From: Chloroflexota bacterium
GTDB lineage: Bacteria > Chloroflexota > Dehalococcoidia > SHYD01 > JACQUQ01
Length of the DNA: 62,637 nt
Direction of reading: 5' to 3'
Assembly (NCBI GenBank): GCA_016210175.1
Contig: JACQUQ010000078.1
Coordinates: 1 to 62,637, forward strand
Below the pieces are notes generated by a model. The model worked only from the letters and a program-made list of their open reading frames with translations, made no database searches and had not been told where the DNA came from. A program made the translations under genes and the position numbers. This document shows, piece by piece, positions 8,840 to 16,789 of this stretch; position 1 is the stretch's first letter; every line of letters starts with the position of its first letter.

Positions 8840-9873
8840 AGCCGCACCTCCACCGCATCGGGCTGCTGCTCGTCCAGGAAGTCCTGGACCACCTGCCGGG
8901 TATTGTCGGGCCAGCGCACGCCGTCCAGGTCGGGCAGCGGCGCGGGTAGGAAGAGGAAAGCCAGATGGTAGGAATGGCCCAGGCGCAGCACCCGCATGAA
9001 CAGCGGCGAGGCCATCCGTTCCTGGGACACCACGGTGAGCGGCAGTCCGAAGCCCACCCGTTCCGCGACCTTGACGCCACGGCGGAAGCGTTGCAGGCGT
9101 AAGCCCGCGTCGTCCAGCGCCCTTTCCCACGAGTCGAAGCCCTGCCGCAGCACCAACAGTCGCACACCAGGAGCGACGATAGTGTGATCGTTCCCCGGAA
9201 GAGTCGGGAACCAGCGGCGCAGGGTCAGGAGGCCGCTCCCAATCTGGGATTGCCAATCCTCTGGTGTTGCGGCCTGAGAGGGGAGAGGGAGGTCTCCACA
9301 GTCCGGCCAGCCTTCCCAGCCTTCGATACGCAGGCTGCCCAGCCCACGCCGGGAGCGGCTGCCCACACCACCGACATGGACCAGCAGCCAGAGCGATGCC
9401 AACCAGGCGCGCCGCACCTCCGGCGTGTCGCAGCCCGGGCGGGGCTGCACCTCCAGGGTGAAGGCGCTGGGGCTGGTAGGAATCGCCCGGCGGTCGTTAT
9501 CGCCCAAGACGAGGGAGTATCCCAGGTACACGATGCCATTCTCCGGGGGACGCCCGCCGCGTTGGAACCCTCCCCGGTTGACGGGCTGCGTATAGCGGTT
9601 TCGATCCCACCGGATCCTCCCTACCTGCCACTCGCTGACCCGCAGCAGGCAGGGGGATTGCCCGGCCTCCGTACTCCCGAAGAGCCGCGCTTCGCGGGTG
9701 GCGTACTCCCCGTCCAGTGCGGCGTACTCCCCGTCCAGTGCCCGGTACCAGTAGCGTAACAGACCCTTGAACGACGGTGGCCGCAGTTCGGCATACTCGT
9801 TGGGGTCGGCCCCTCCTAGAAACAGGGGCGTCACCGCCGACAGGGCCACGGTCAGTTTAGAGGGTGGGGCCAT
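8836..9873 (-). CDS. cmr1: Type III-B RAMP protein Cmr1
   Basis: A 345-aa protein with the Cmr1 N-terminal motif RPPSFKGLLRYWYRAL (residues 31-46) and the glycine/arginine loop GGVGSRSRRGLGSL. Cmr1 sits at the crRNA 3-prime end of the Cmr filament. The start at 9873 overlaps the effector gene end by 17 bases. Just after the first motif the peptide ALDGEYA is repeated twice (residues 45-58), encoded by a perfect 21-bp tandem duplication. Confidence 0.9.
   Translation of the reverse strand: MAPPSKLTVALSAVTPLFLGGADPNEYAELRPPSFKGLLRYWYRALDGEYAALDGEYATREARLFGSTEAGQSPCLLRVSEWQVGRIRWDRNRYTQPVNRGGFQRGGRPPENGIVYLGYSLVLGDNDRRAIPTSPSAFTLEVQPRPGCDTPEVRRAWLASLWLLVHVGGVGSRSRRGLGSLRIEGWEGWPDCGDLPLPSQAATPEDWQSQIGSGLLTLRRWFPTLPGNDHTIVAPGVRLLVLRQGFDSWERALDDAGLRLQRFRRGVKVAERVGFGLPLTVVSQERMASPLFMRVLRLGHSYHLAFLFLPAPLPDLDGVRWPDNTRQVVQDFLDEQQPDAVEVRL
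9700..9741. repeat. 21-bp perfect tandem duplication inside cmr1
   Basis: GGCGTACTCCCCGTCCAGTGC occurs at 9700-9720 and again at 9721-9741 with no mismatch. It encodes ALDGEYA twice and keeps the reading frame. The lack of divergence points to a recent event. Confidence 0.95.
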
Positions 9874-11587
9874 CCTCCTGTTCCTCCTGTTCTGCTTCCG
9901 TGCCGTCCAGCACGACCAGTTCCCCCAGCACGAAGGGGTGTGCCCGCTGCTCCTCCGGTGTGCGGCGGTCCACCACCGCCACCCGCCGCACCGCAACACC
10001 CAAGCTACGTGCTGCGCCCGCGATCTGTTCCACGACGTACTGGATGACGGTGGTGCCCCCGGTCAGGTTGACCACGACCTCGCTTGCCTCGACGAGGCTG
10101 CGACGGAACTCGCCATCCAGCAGCGCACGCCCTTCCTGAAAGCCGGTCATGGGGTCTCTCAGTTCCCGCACCACCACCGGAAGCCCCGCCACGTCCGCCG
10201 CAGCCAGCGCGTCCGGAAGCCGCTGCCGTCCCTCGGCCGAAGTGATGACCACGACCCGGTCGGGTCGGACGTGCTGTACCGCCGAGTACAGCACGCCGGG
10301 AGAAAGGCCCAGCGGAGTCACCAGCAGCCGCATGATCCTAGACCGTTGCTGGGCGAGGCGTGGAAGGTCAGGGTCGGCCAGCAGGGCGGCACACTGCTGG
10401 ATGAGGTGGCCCACTTCCGCCACGTCGCCGGGCGTGAGGCGCACTTCGTCCTCGGTCATACCGGCGTGCGCGAACCGGTTGCGACGCTGCGCCACTCCGT
10501 CCCAGACGGTCGCCAGACGCTGCTCGGTAGCCGTAGCCACCCCGCTCCGCACGCGCTGGACCATACCACCGAGCTGGCGCTCCGCGGCCAGGCGTTGGGG
10601 GCGGCCCAGCCACTGCCGGGGACCACTGCTGCGCAGCACCACCAAGCTGACCAGCCACTCCCGCAGGAGCAGCAGCGCCGTTGGCAGGGCGTTCCGTTCA
10701 GCGTACCATTGGACCAGTGCGAGCTGGCGTTGCAGTTCCTCATCAGAGAGTGGCAGGTCCCGCTTGGACGGAGCGGGACGCGTCGCCCATGATGCCACCG
10801 GCCCACTGAGGATCCCCAACGAGCGCCGCCCCACCGATTGCGGACCGGCCTGCTGGGCGAGGGTCTCAACGGCAGCGTGCAACCGCCCGGCGGCCAGCCC
10901 GACCTCTACCGGCAGCCCGGCGGCCAGCGCCGGCGCCAAGTCTTCGATCGCGTCCTTGGCGCGGGAGAGCGCATGATCGCCCTGCCGCTCCTGGAAGAGC
11001 CGGGCCACCTCCTGCCGCAAAGAGTGTGCCACTGGCCGCAGGTCGCCGCTTTCGCGCGCGCTCTGCACTGCGTGGAACCATTCCGTCAAATTGAAGAGGG
11101 CGGTCAGGTCGAGGATCGGCCGCTCTCCCGTCTCCGGGTCTGGCAGTTCGAAGGCCCCATAGTAAATGCCCCGGATCGTGACCCCCCGGTAGGCCGTCAG
11201 GTAGGTGAGCGCGGCCAAATAGACGAAGGGGAGGTGGCGCAGGGCAAAGGTCACGTCAAGGACTACGGACTCCCCCTCCCCTACAGCTTCCACCAGCCGG
11301 TGGAAGGTTTCGAGGAACTCCTCGCGCGTTTTGCCTTCCGGCATGTCCACCGCCTCGGGCTCCAAGCCAGCTTCTGCCAACTCTGCGGCTACTGCCGGAT
11401 ACCATTTGTCCCGAGCGCCGGACGTGACCAGGACACTGGCTTTCCCTCCACGCAGATCCCGCAGCCGCGCCAGGGCAACCGGTGCGAAGCGACTGGCCCA
11501 CGTGCGGTCGTCGAGGGCATAGACCGTCTCGGTGTAGTTGCCCGTTCCGACCGAGCAGACCAGGTGGGGTACCTCCTGCGTCATCAT
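9857..11587 (-). CDS. CARF-HEPN-CARF ancillary effector (TM1812/Csx2-like with second CARF)
   Basis: A 576-aa protein starting MMTQEVPHLVCSVGTGNY, with GAGGAGGG upstream. The N-terminal domain (about 1-160) resembles the DxTHG/TM1812 CARF family: VCSVGTGNYTETVY followed by DVTFALRHLPFVYLAAL, in which the usual His-Gly is Phe-Ala. A helical region follows, with the HEPN RNase motif RNRFAH (His near residue 374). The last 160 residues form another Rossmann-like unit, VVVITSAEGRQRLPDAL and VVNLTGGTTVIQYVVEQI, a motif seen in Csm6/Can1/Card1 CARF domains. Predicted role: RNase activated by cyclic oligoadenylate from Cas10. It sits between cas4 and cmr1. Confidence 0.8.
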   Translation of the reverse strand: MMTQEVPHLVCSVGTGNYTETVYALDDRTWASRFAPVALARLRDLRGGKASVLVTSGARDKWYPAVAAELAEAGLEPEAVDMPEGKTREEFLETFHRLVEAVGEGESVVLDVTFALRHLPFVYLAALTYLTAYRGVTIRGIYYGAFELPDPETGERPILDLTALFNLTEWFHAVQSARESGDLRPVAHSLRQEVARLFQERQGDHALSRAKDAIEDLAPALAAGLPVEVGLAAGRLHAAVETLAQQAGPQSVGRRSLGILSGPVASWATRPAPSKRDLPLSDEELQRQLALVQWYAERNALPTALLLLREWLVSLVVLRSSGPRQWLGRPQRLAAERQLGGMVQRVRSGVATATEQRLATVWDGVAQRRNRFAHAGMTEDEVRLTPGDVAEVGHLIQQCAALLADPDLPRLAQQRSRIMRLLVTPLGLSPGVLYSAVQHVRPDRVVVITSAEGRQRLPDALAAADVAGLPVVVRELRDPMTGFQEGRALLDGEFRRSLVEASEVVVNLTGGTTVIQYVVEQIAGAARSLGVAVRRVAVVDRRTPEEQRAHPFVLGELVVLDGTEAEQEEQEDGPTL

Positions 11588-11669
11588 CAGCCCTCCTCTG
11601 CCACCCACTTACCTCCAAGAGCAACACACTCAGTCCTCAGTCCTCAGCACTCAGCACGCATTTACTCGT

Positions 11670-12293
11670 TCACCACACATCCGGGCACAGATTGCGGAAC
11701 TCGCAGTCCACGCACCTCCCCCGCATCCGGGTGGCCTCCGGAAGCGCCTCCTGCGCGATCGCCGCCCGGATCTCCCGTAAAGCTTTCCGCACCCAGCCCC
11801 GCATGTTCGACGTGATGCGCACCTCCTGGGCCCGCTTCTGGGGGATGAGGTAGATGAAGCCCCGGCGCACCGGACGCCGCCAGACCTCCTCCACCAGCAG
11901 GGCGTACGCCGTCAGCTGGTACTTGTGGTTCAGCCCGACCGCACCCTCGGAGTTCTTGAAGTCCACCGGGATGACCTCCCCCAGCGCCTCGACGACCATA
12001 TCCAGCCGGCCCCGCAGGCCCAGCCGGTCCGAGGACACGGCCACATCGAAGTGGCGCTGACCCTCAGCGAGGCCGTAGGCCCGCAGGCTCCGCCGCTCCT
12101 CCAGCTCGGCGATACGCTCGTGCTCCCGCCGGCCCTCCTCCATCTTGTAGGTGGTGGGCCGGGCCCGCACCGGCAGCAAATACGAGTAGTAGACGATGCG
12201 CGGGCAGTAGGGGTACTGCTTCACGTCGCTCACCGTGAGCATGAGGGGAGCCTCCCCGACGAGGGAGGGGCTAGCGGTCCACTCGGTAGTCAT
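11670..12293 (-). CDS. cas4: Cas4 Fe-S exonuclease
   Basis: A canonical 207-aa Cas4. The first cluster cysteine is in YPYCPRIVYYSYL, the RecB-type nuclease core is IPVDFKNSE with QLTAYALLVEE, and the last three cysteines are in CVDCEFRNLCPDVW. Cas4 trims prespacers with Cas1-Cas2 so that spacers carry the right PAM. Its start overlaps the cas2 end by 23 bases. All catalytic and cluster residues look intact, unlike the second Cas4 (Csa1) near the array. Confidence 0.95.
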   Translation of the reverse strand: MTTEWTASPSLVGEAPLMLTVSDVKQYPYCPRIVYYSYLLPVRARPTTYKMEEGRREHERIAELEERRSLRAYGLAEGQRHFDVAVSSDRLGLRGRLDMVVEALGEVIPVDFKNSEGAVGLNHKYQLTAYALLVEEVWRRPVRRGFIYLIPQKRAQEVRITSNMRGWVRKALREIRAAIAQEALPEATRMRGRCVDCEFRNLCPDVW

Positions 12294-12537
12294 CGGTGAC
12301 CACCTCTTTCATGAGGCGGAGGTCCTTCTCGCACACGGGCACCAGCTGGATGCGCGCCGGCCGCTGCCCGATAATGCGGCGCAGGCGCAGCAGGATCTCC
12401 TGCTGGCGGTTGTGGTTGAGCTCGCCCAGGAAAGCGCTGTACTGGACGCGGGCCAGGCCGTAGTCCAGGCAGGCGTCGGCCACCTTGGCCCGCGTCCCGT
12501 CGTGGGGGATGTCGTAGAGGAGGAGCACGGTGGTCAC
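12271..12537 (-). CDS. cas2: CRISPR adaptation protein Cas2
   Basis: An 88-aa ferredoxin-like protein opening TTVLLLYDIPHDGTRAKVADACLDYGLARVQYSAFLGEL, the classic Cas2 strand-turn-strand with the conserved Asp after the first strand. Cas2 dimers bridge two Cas1 dimers during spacer integration. It is translationally linked to cas4 downstream but separated from cas1 by cas8, cas7, cas5 and cas3. Confidence 0.96.
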   Translation of the reverse strand: MTTVLLLYDIPHDGTRAKVADACLDYGLARVQYSAFLGELNHNRQQEILLRLRRIIGQRPARIQLVPVCEKDLRLMKEVVTDDYRVDR

Positions 12538-12555
12538 TGGACGTATCCTTGGCGG

Positions 12556-14883
12556 TCAGTCGGGAGACATATCGGTGCGCAGGCCGATTTCGGGATCGTA
12601 CGGGAGGTTAATGGTGTTCAGGAACCAATCCTTCTCCCACGACAAGTGCTCGCGGAAGCGGTGCTCTTGCCATTCGGCAATGGGGACGAGAAGCTCGTTG
12701 GCGTGAAGGACAGAGGCTTCCCGCCGTCGTTCGTATTCATTCCGGAGGGCGAGAGGAAGCACTTCTGTGCCCTCGAACAGGTCGTCAAACTGGCGGCCGA
12801 GATCTTCGTCGCTCGCGAACGCCCGCAACGTGTCCAGGCATCCTCGCTGAAAGGTCATGAGAGCGCCCTCCACCCGGCGGATCCATTCCTCCGCCAGACC
12901 ATCCTTATACGCCTGGTCCAGCCACTCGCTCAGGCGGGCTTCGTCAATGTCTTCCCCATCGTGGCCGGACAGGATATCCAAACAGTTCTCGACCAGCCCG
13001 TCGTCGTAAATCCGTTGCCCGCTGCGGGGCTGGGTAAGCACCGTGACCGGCACGATCCCTTTCCTGCCCCGGCGATTGACGCGACCGAAACGCTGGGCCA
13101 GCGCTTCCAGGGGGGCGGGCTCTGTGACGATCCCGTCGAAGTCCAAATCCAGGCTGACCTCAATGACCTGTGTGGCCACCACTGCCAAGGGCCGAGAAGT
13201 CCCCAGTCGGCTGCGGATCACCTCTTCCTTTGCCAGCCGGTCTTCCACGGTGAACCGACTGTGCAGGAGCAGCACGGTTTCGGGGCCGAGCCGGTCCCGT
13301 AGCTCCTGCCAAGCTGTCTGCGCGGTCCGCACAGTGTTGGCGGCGACCAGGAGACGCTGGTTCTTGCGGCAGCGCTCGGCAATATGGTCAAGGATGGAGG
13401 GCGAGAGCAACTCGCCCTCCATGAGCTCAATCCTGTGCCGGCGGAACTCAGCAAAGAGGGATGGTTCCACAGCGAGCCGCTGGAGGCCCAAGTGCTTATC
13501 GAGCAGCCCAGCGAGCCAGGTGGGTGTCGTCGCGCTCATCGAGCAGACGACGCTGCCCCATGTACGCTGGAGTTCGGCTACGAGGCCAACGAGCAAGCCA
13601 AGCCGCTCCGCCTCATACGCATGGACCTCATCGAGGAGAAGGATGCTTCCACTCATTGCAGTCCAGAGGGCTTCATAGCCTCGCACGCGGTAGGCCGCAC
13701 GCAGCAACTGGTACGGTGTCGTGACCCATATCGCAGGCTGGTGCAGACGAGTCAGGTCAGTAGCTCGACGCGCGGCCAAATCCGCCTCCCGCGCTCGGTA
13801 GCCCTTCTGCTCCGTCAATTCCTTGTACAAGACCTGTGCGCTCCTCCCGTGCATGAGCGCGATGGGAGCGCCGGTCAGCCGTTGCAGCCGCGTCCGCATC
13901 GCATTGATACTCGCCTGATAGGGCAGCACGTAAATAAGACTCGCGTGGTGCCGCTCCTCCGTCTGCCTGCGCGCCCAGAGGAGCGCGGCCTCGGTTTTGC
14001 CGCTCCCCGTTGGGGCGACGAACATGATCGGGCCGCTCTGCTGCGCGGCGTCCCGCTGGTGCGAGCGGAGTGCCGAGAGGTTCAGCGTACGCAGGGTTTG
14101 GTCGGCATCTGGAAGGACCAGAGGCGCCAGGGGCGAGGCGTGGGCAGAGCCGAGATGATCCGAGAGCAACACCAGACCGCGCAGCGCCACGGCAGCACGG
14201 TTTTCCGGGCTGTCGGCAGGTTGCGCTCCGAGGCGACGCCACAACCGCTCATAGGCCCGCAGCCCGCGCCGGATCACCGCACTCGCCTCTTCGCAAAAGC
14301 GCTTCGGGTCGGGTGAGGTCGGGACTGCCCTGGGCGCTTCAACGTGCTCCGCGAATCCGAGCTCCGTAATCCACGGGCCGCTCATCGCGGAAAGCCACTG
14401 GGCAACCCCCGTAATCCACTTGTGTTGGATGCTGGCGATCCATTGCTCGATGTCCCAGTCCTCGACAGGAAAGTTGGGATTATAGCGCTCCGCGATGATC
14501 TCCTCAGCATCTCGATGGTGCGAAGCGATTCCCGCCGCGATCCACGGGAAGTCGGGGCCAGTGGGGTCCGCGACCCAGGGGAGGAAGGCCAGCGAGAAGA
14601 CCTCGTGGCGGTGACCTCTCCAGGATGCGCCGGTGCGGAGGTAGTCTTGGAATCCTTGCGTAAGCTTGCCCAGGTCATGGAGCCAGCAGGCCCAGAAGGC
14701 ACGGTGCGATAGTCGAGGCTCGCCCACCAGCTCCGGAAGCTGGGGATGTCGTTGCGCAAGCTGTGCCAAGCGACGCAGCACCTGCCGGGTATGCTGGGTA
14801 ATGGACTCACCAGCCTGGCCGCCGGTACCGCTTTTCGCAAAGGCATCCGCCAGCAAGGTTTGCCAATCGGAGTTACGGACCAT
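12556..14883 (-). CDS. cas3: Type I Cas3 HD nuclease-helicase
   Basis: About 775 aa. The HD nuclease is N-terminal (CWLHDLGK, His69-Asp70; then HRHE and SHHRD). The superfamily-2 helicase has Walker A APTGSGKTEA (290-299), DEVH (418-421), SMSAT and the motif V-VI block QVIEVSLDLDF with QRFGRVNRRG. Cas3 unwinds and degrades DNA marked by Cascade. Three ATGs lie close together; the one at 14883 has GGAG at six-base spacing and was chosen (14886 and 14895 are possible). The start overlaps the cas5 stop by about ten bases. Confidence 0.95.
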   Translation of the reverse strand: MVRNSDWQTLLADAFAKSGTGGQAGESITQHTRQVLRRLAQLAQRHPQLPELVGEPRLSHRAFWACWLHDLGKLTQGFQDYLRTGASWRGHRHEVFSLAFLPWVADPTGPDFPWIAAGIASHHRDAEEIIAERYNPNFPVEDWDIEQWIASIQHKWITGVAQWLSAMSGPWITELGFAEHVEAPRAVPTSPDPKRFCEEASAVIRRGLRAYERLWRRLGAQPADSPENRAAVALRGLVLLSDHLGSAHASPLAPLVLPDADQTLRTLNLSALRSHQRDAAQQSGPIMFVAPTGSGKTEAALLWARRQTEERHHASLIYVLPYQASINAMRTRLQRLTGAPIALMHGRSAQVLYKELTEQKGYRAREADLAARRATDLTRLHQPAIWVTTPYQLLRAAYRVRGYEALWTAMSGSILLLDEVHAYEAERLGLLVGLVAELQRTWGSVVCSMSATTPTWLAGLLDKHLGLQRLAVEPSLFAEFRRHRIELMEGELLSPSILDHIAERCRKNQRLLVAANTVRTAQTAWQELRDRLGPETVLLLHSRFTVEDRLAKEEVIRSRLGTSRPLAVVATQVIEVSLDLDFDGIVTEPAPLEALAQRFGRVNRRGRKGIVPVTVLTQPRSGQRIYDDGLVENCLDILSGHDGEDIDEARLSEWLDQAYKDGLAEEWIRRVEGALMTFQRGCLDTLRAFASDEDLGRQFDDLFEGTEVLPLALRNEYERRREASVLHANELLVPIAEWQEHRFREHLSWEKDWFLNTINLPYDPEIGLRTDMSPD

Positions 14884-15640
14884 CATGTGCTCCATCGAAC
14901 CGGTGCCACACCACGATGCGGCGCAGACCATTTTCCTCCGGGCTCAGCGGGTCTATCGAGAAAATCTCGCCCGGATCGGGTCGCATCGCTGAGGTTCCCT
15001 GGGTTGCTCCCTCACGGACCGCTACCCGGCGCTCCAGCACGACGTAGGGAGCCCACTCCACCCGTCGGCGATCCGTCGGGTCGATGAACCGCGGCATGGT
15101 TGCCATAACACCCACCGGGGTGCGCAGCCGCCAAGTCCAGGGGAGCAGCGTCCCTTCGAGGTAGCCCGATGCGGCCGCTTCCAGGTCCACGACTTGGACG
15201 GTGCGGTAGGCCGCCAGGTCCTGGGACCGACCCAAGACCACCGGGTAGCAGGGCTCGCGGAAGGCGCGCTCCAATTGCTCCAGCCAGCCCGGTGCGTCCA
15301 AGTACAACACCATCCGAGGGAACAGCAAGACCTCCCGCAAGAGCGGGTTGATATTCCCTTCCAGGTTCTTGGTGAACCCCATCGCCCTGTCGAGGCGTCC
15401 GCTGGCCGCCTCCACCAGGTGGGTGTTTTCCAGGTCATCCCCCTTTCCGGCAGCGGTGAAGGAGTAGGCGAACCGCAGCGTCGCCCGGTCGGGGAACTCG
15501 CCGAGCGCGCTGGCACTGTGTCCGTAGACCGTGGCGGGCGGCGGCATGGGAAAGCTAGGCTGCCGCCCCACCAGGAAATGGGGATACCGGAAGGATGTCG
15601 TCGTCCCTTCCAACTCGATGCGGAGCACCTGGCCGGCCAT
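14873..15640 (-). CDS. cas5: Type I-B Cascade subunit Cas5
   Basis: A 255-aa RAMP starting MAGQVLRIELEGTTTSFRYPHFLVGRQPSFPMPPPATVYGHSASALGE, the Cas5 N-terminal pattern in which the first strand is followed by a proline-rich loop. Cas5 binds the crRNA 5-prime tag and anchors Cas8. The start lies one base after the cas7 stop, and its end overlaps cas3. Confidence 0.92.
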   Translation of the reverse strand: MAGQVLRIELEGTTTSFRYPHFLVGRQPSFPMPPPATVYGHSASALGEFPDRATLRFAYSFTAAGKGDDLENTHLVEAASGRLDRAMGFTKNLEGNINPLLREVLLFPRMVLYLDAPGWLEQLERAFREPCYPVVLGRSQDLAAYRTVQVVDLEAAASGYLEGTLLPWTWRLRTPVGVMATMPRFIDPTDRRRVEWAPYVVLERRVAVREGATQGTSAMRPDPGEIFSIDPLSPEENGLRRIVVWHRFDGAHDGP

Positions 15641-15641
15641 G

Positions 15642-16754
15642 CTAGGCCATCCACGCGCTGCTCTGCTCCCCCCCAAGGTCCTCCGTCAACTGCGACAGGA
15701 TGGCACGGGGGTGGTCGAGCCGGTATTCCAGAGGCGGCTGCCGCAGGTCGCTATCTTGGGCGATCTCCTGGAGCGCCTTTTCCAGCGCGCTCCGCTGGTC
15801 GTCGTAGAACCCCTGCACCCAGCCCGCATAGAGCGGTGAAATCATCTGGTCGCCCCAGGCGCGAACCATCTCCTTCAGGGCATCGGTATGGATCCGGAGT
15901 TGCCCATCGGGGCCTGCTCCCACTACATATTGCAGCGGGTCGTTCCCTCCTTTGAAGACGCCTGCCAGGATGACGACCGGTGAGACATCGGTGTAGTGGA
16001 GAGCCTGCTTTGCGCCCCCGGAGACCAGGGCAAGTCCTTTGAGAAGAGCGGCTACCCGCTCAATCCGATCATCGATTTTCAGGCGGTAGCTCTTTTCCTG
16101 TGCGATGTACTCCAGGCCCGCGTCTACCGCCTGCTTGACGCGGTTGTCATCCAGGTTGCGATAGCCTGAACGCTGCACTTCGCTAAAGGTGCCCACCGCA
16201 TGTAGGTTCAGGGAAATGAGGCCCTTCAAGACGGCACGATAGAACTGGTGCTCGTGGGGGACCGGATCCCCTTCGTGCCGGGACATGGTACCGAAGTCGC
16301 GGGTCAGCGTGACGGGTGCGATGGCAATGAGCGGACTCACCCGGAACGGAGACACACGGGTAATCTCGCCGGTCGTGGGCGTCTCGCGGCCTACCCGGGA
16401 CTGATCGGCTTGGCGCGCCGCCGCAGCTTCTGTACGTCGGGAAGGTGCGCGCATGTACCCGAAAAGGTCGTCTTCCCAATACTCAATGGGGTTGCCATCA
16501 GTGTAGGCGACCTTTTGCTCCCGGAAGATGGGTGAGTTGATCCACGGGAGCTCTCCAGCCGCCGCGGCGGAGGCAAGGGTGGTGCGTAGCCAATAGCGGA
16601 ACGCCTGGGCCGAGACATAGGGGTAGGCCCCGTGCCGTGTCTTGATGACCTTGGTTGCAACAGCATTGTCCGTGCTTGCCTCCGGATCTCCCCCGGAGTT
16701 GTTCAAGGCCGATGCCGGCGCATCGACGAGGATGATACCGCTAAGGTACGCCAT
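15642..16754 (-). CDS. cas7: Type I-B Cascade backbone Cas7 (Cst2/DevR family)
   Basis: A 370-aa protein beginning MAYLSGIILVDAPASALNNSGGD, then NAVATKVIKTRHGAYPYVSAQAFRYWLRTTL, the signature of the DevR/Cst2 branch of Cas7. Cas7 polymerises along the crRNA spacer. It lies between cas8 and cas5 in the usual I-B order. Confidence 0.93.
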   Translation of the reverse strand: MAYLSGIILVDAPASALNNSGGDPEASTDNAVATKVIKTRHGAYPYVSAQAFRYWLRTTLASAAAAGELPWINSPIFREQKVAYTDGNPIEYWEDDLFGYMRAPSRRTEAAAARQADQSRVGRETPTTGEITRVSPFRVSPLIAIAPVTLTRDFGTMSRHEGDPVPHEHQFYRAVLKGLISLNLHAVGTFSEVQRSGYRNLDDNRVKQAVDAGLEYIAQEKSYRLKIDDRIERVAALLKGLALVSGGAKQALHYTDVSPVVILAGVFKGGNDPLQYVVGAGPDGQLRIHTDALKEMVRAWGDQMISPLYAGWVQGFYDDQRSALEKALQEIAQDSDLRQPPLEYRLDHPRAILSQLTEDLGGEQSSAWMA

Positions 16755-16789
16755 GATCGTCTACCTCCTGTCTGTCCGATGTCCCGACG

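Noticed and set aside
8840-9256. Long N-terminal extension of Cas10 that could have been an HD domain
   Set aside because: It lies entirely over cmr1 in another frame, has no HD motif and is low in hydrophobic pattern. The GTG overlap start is far better.
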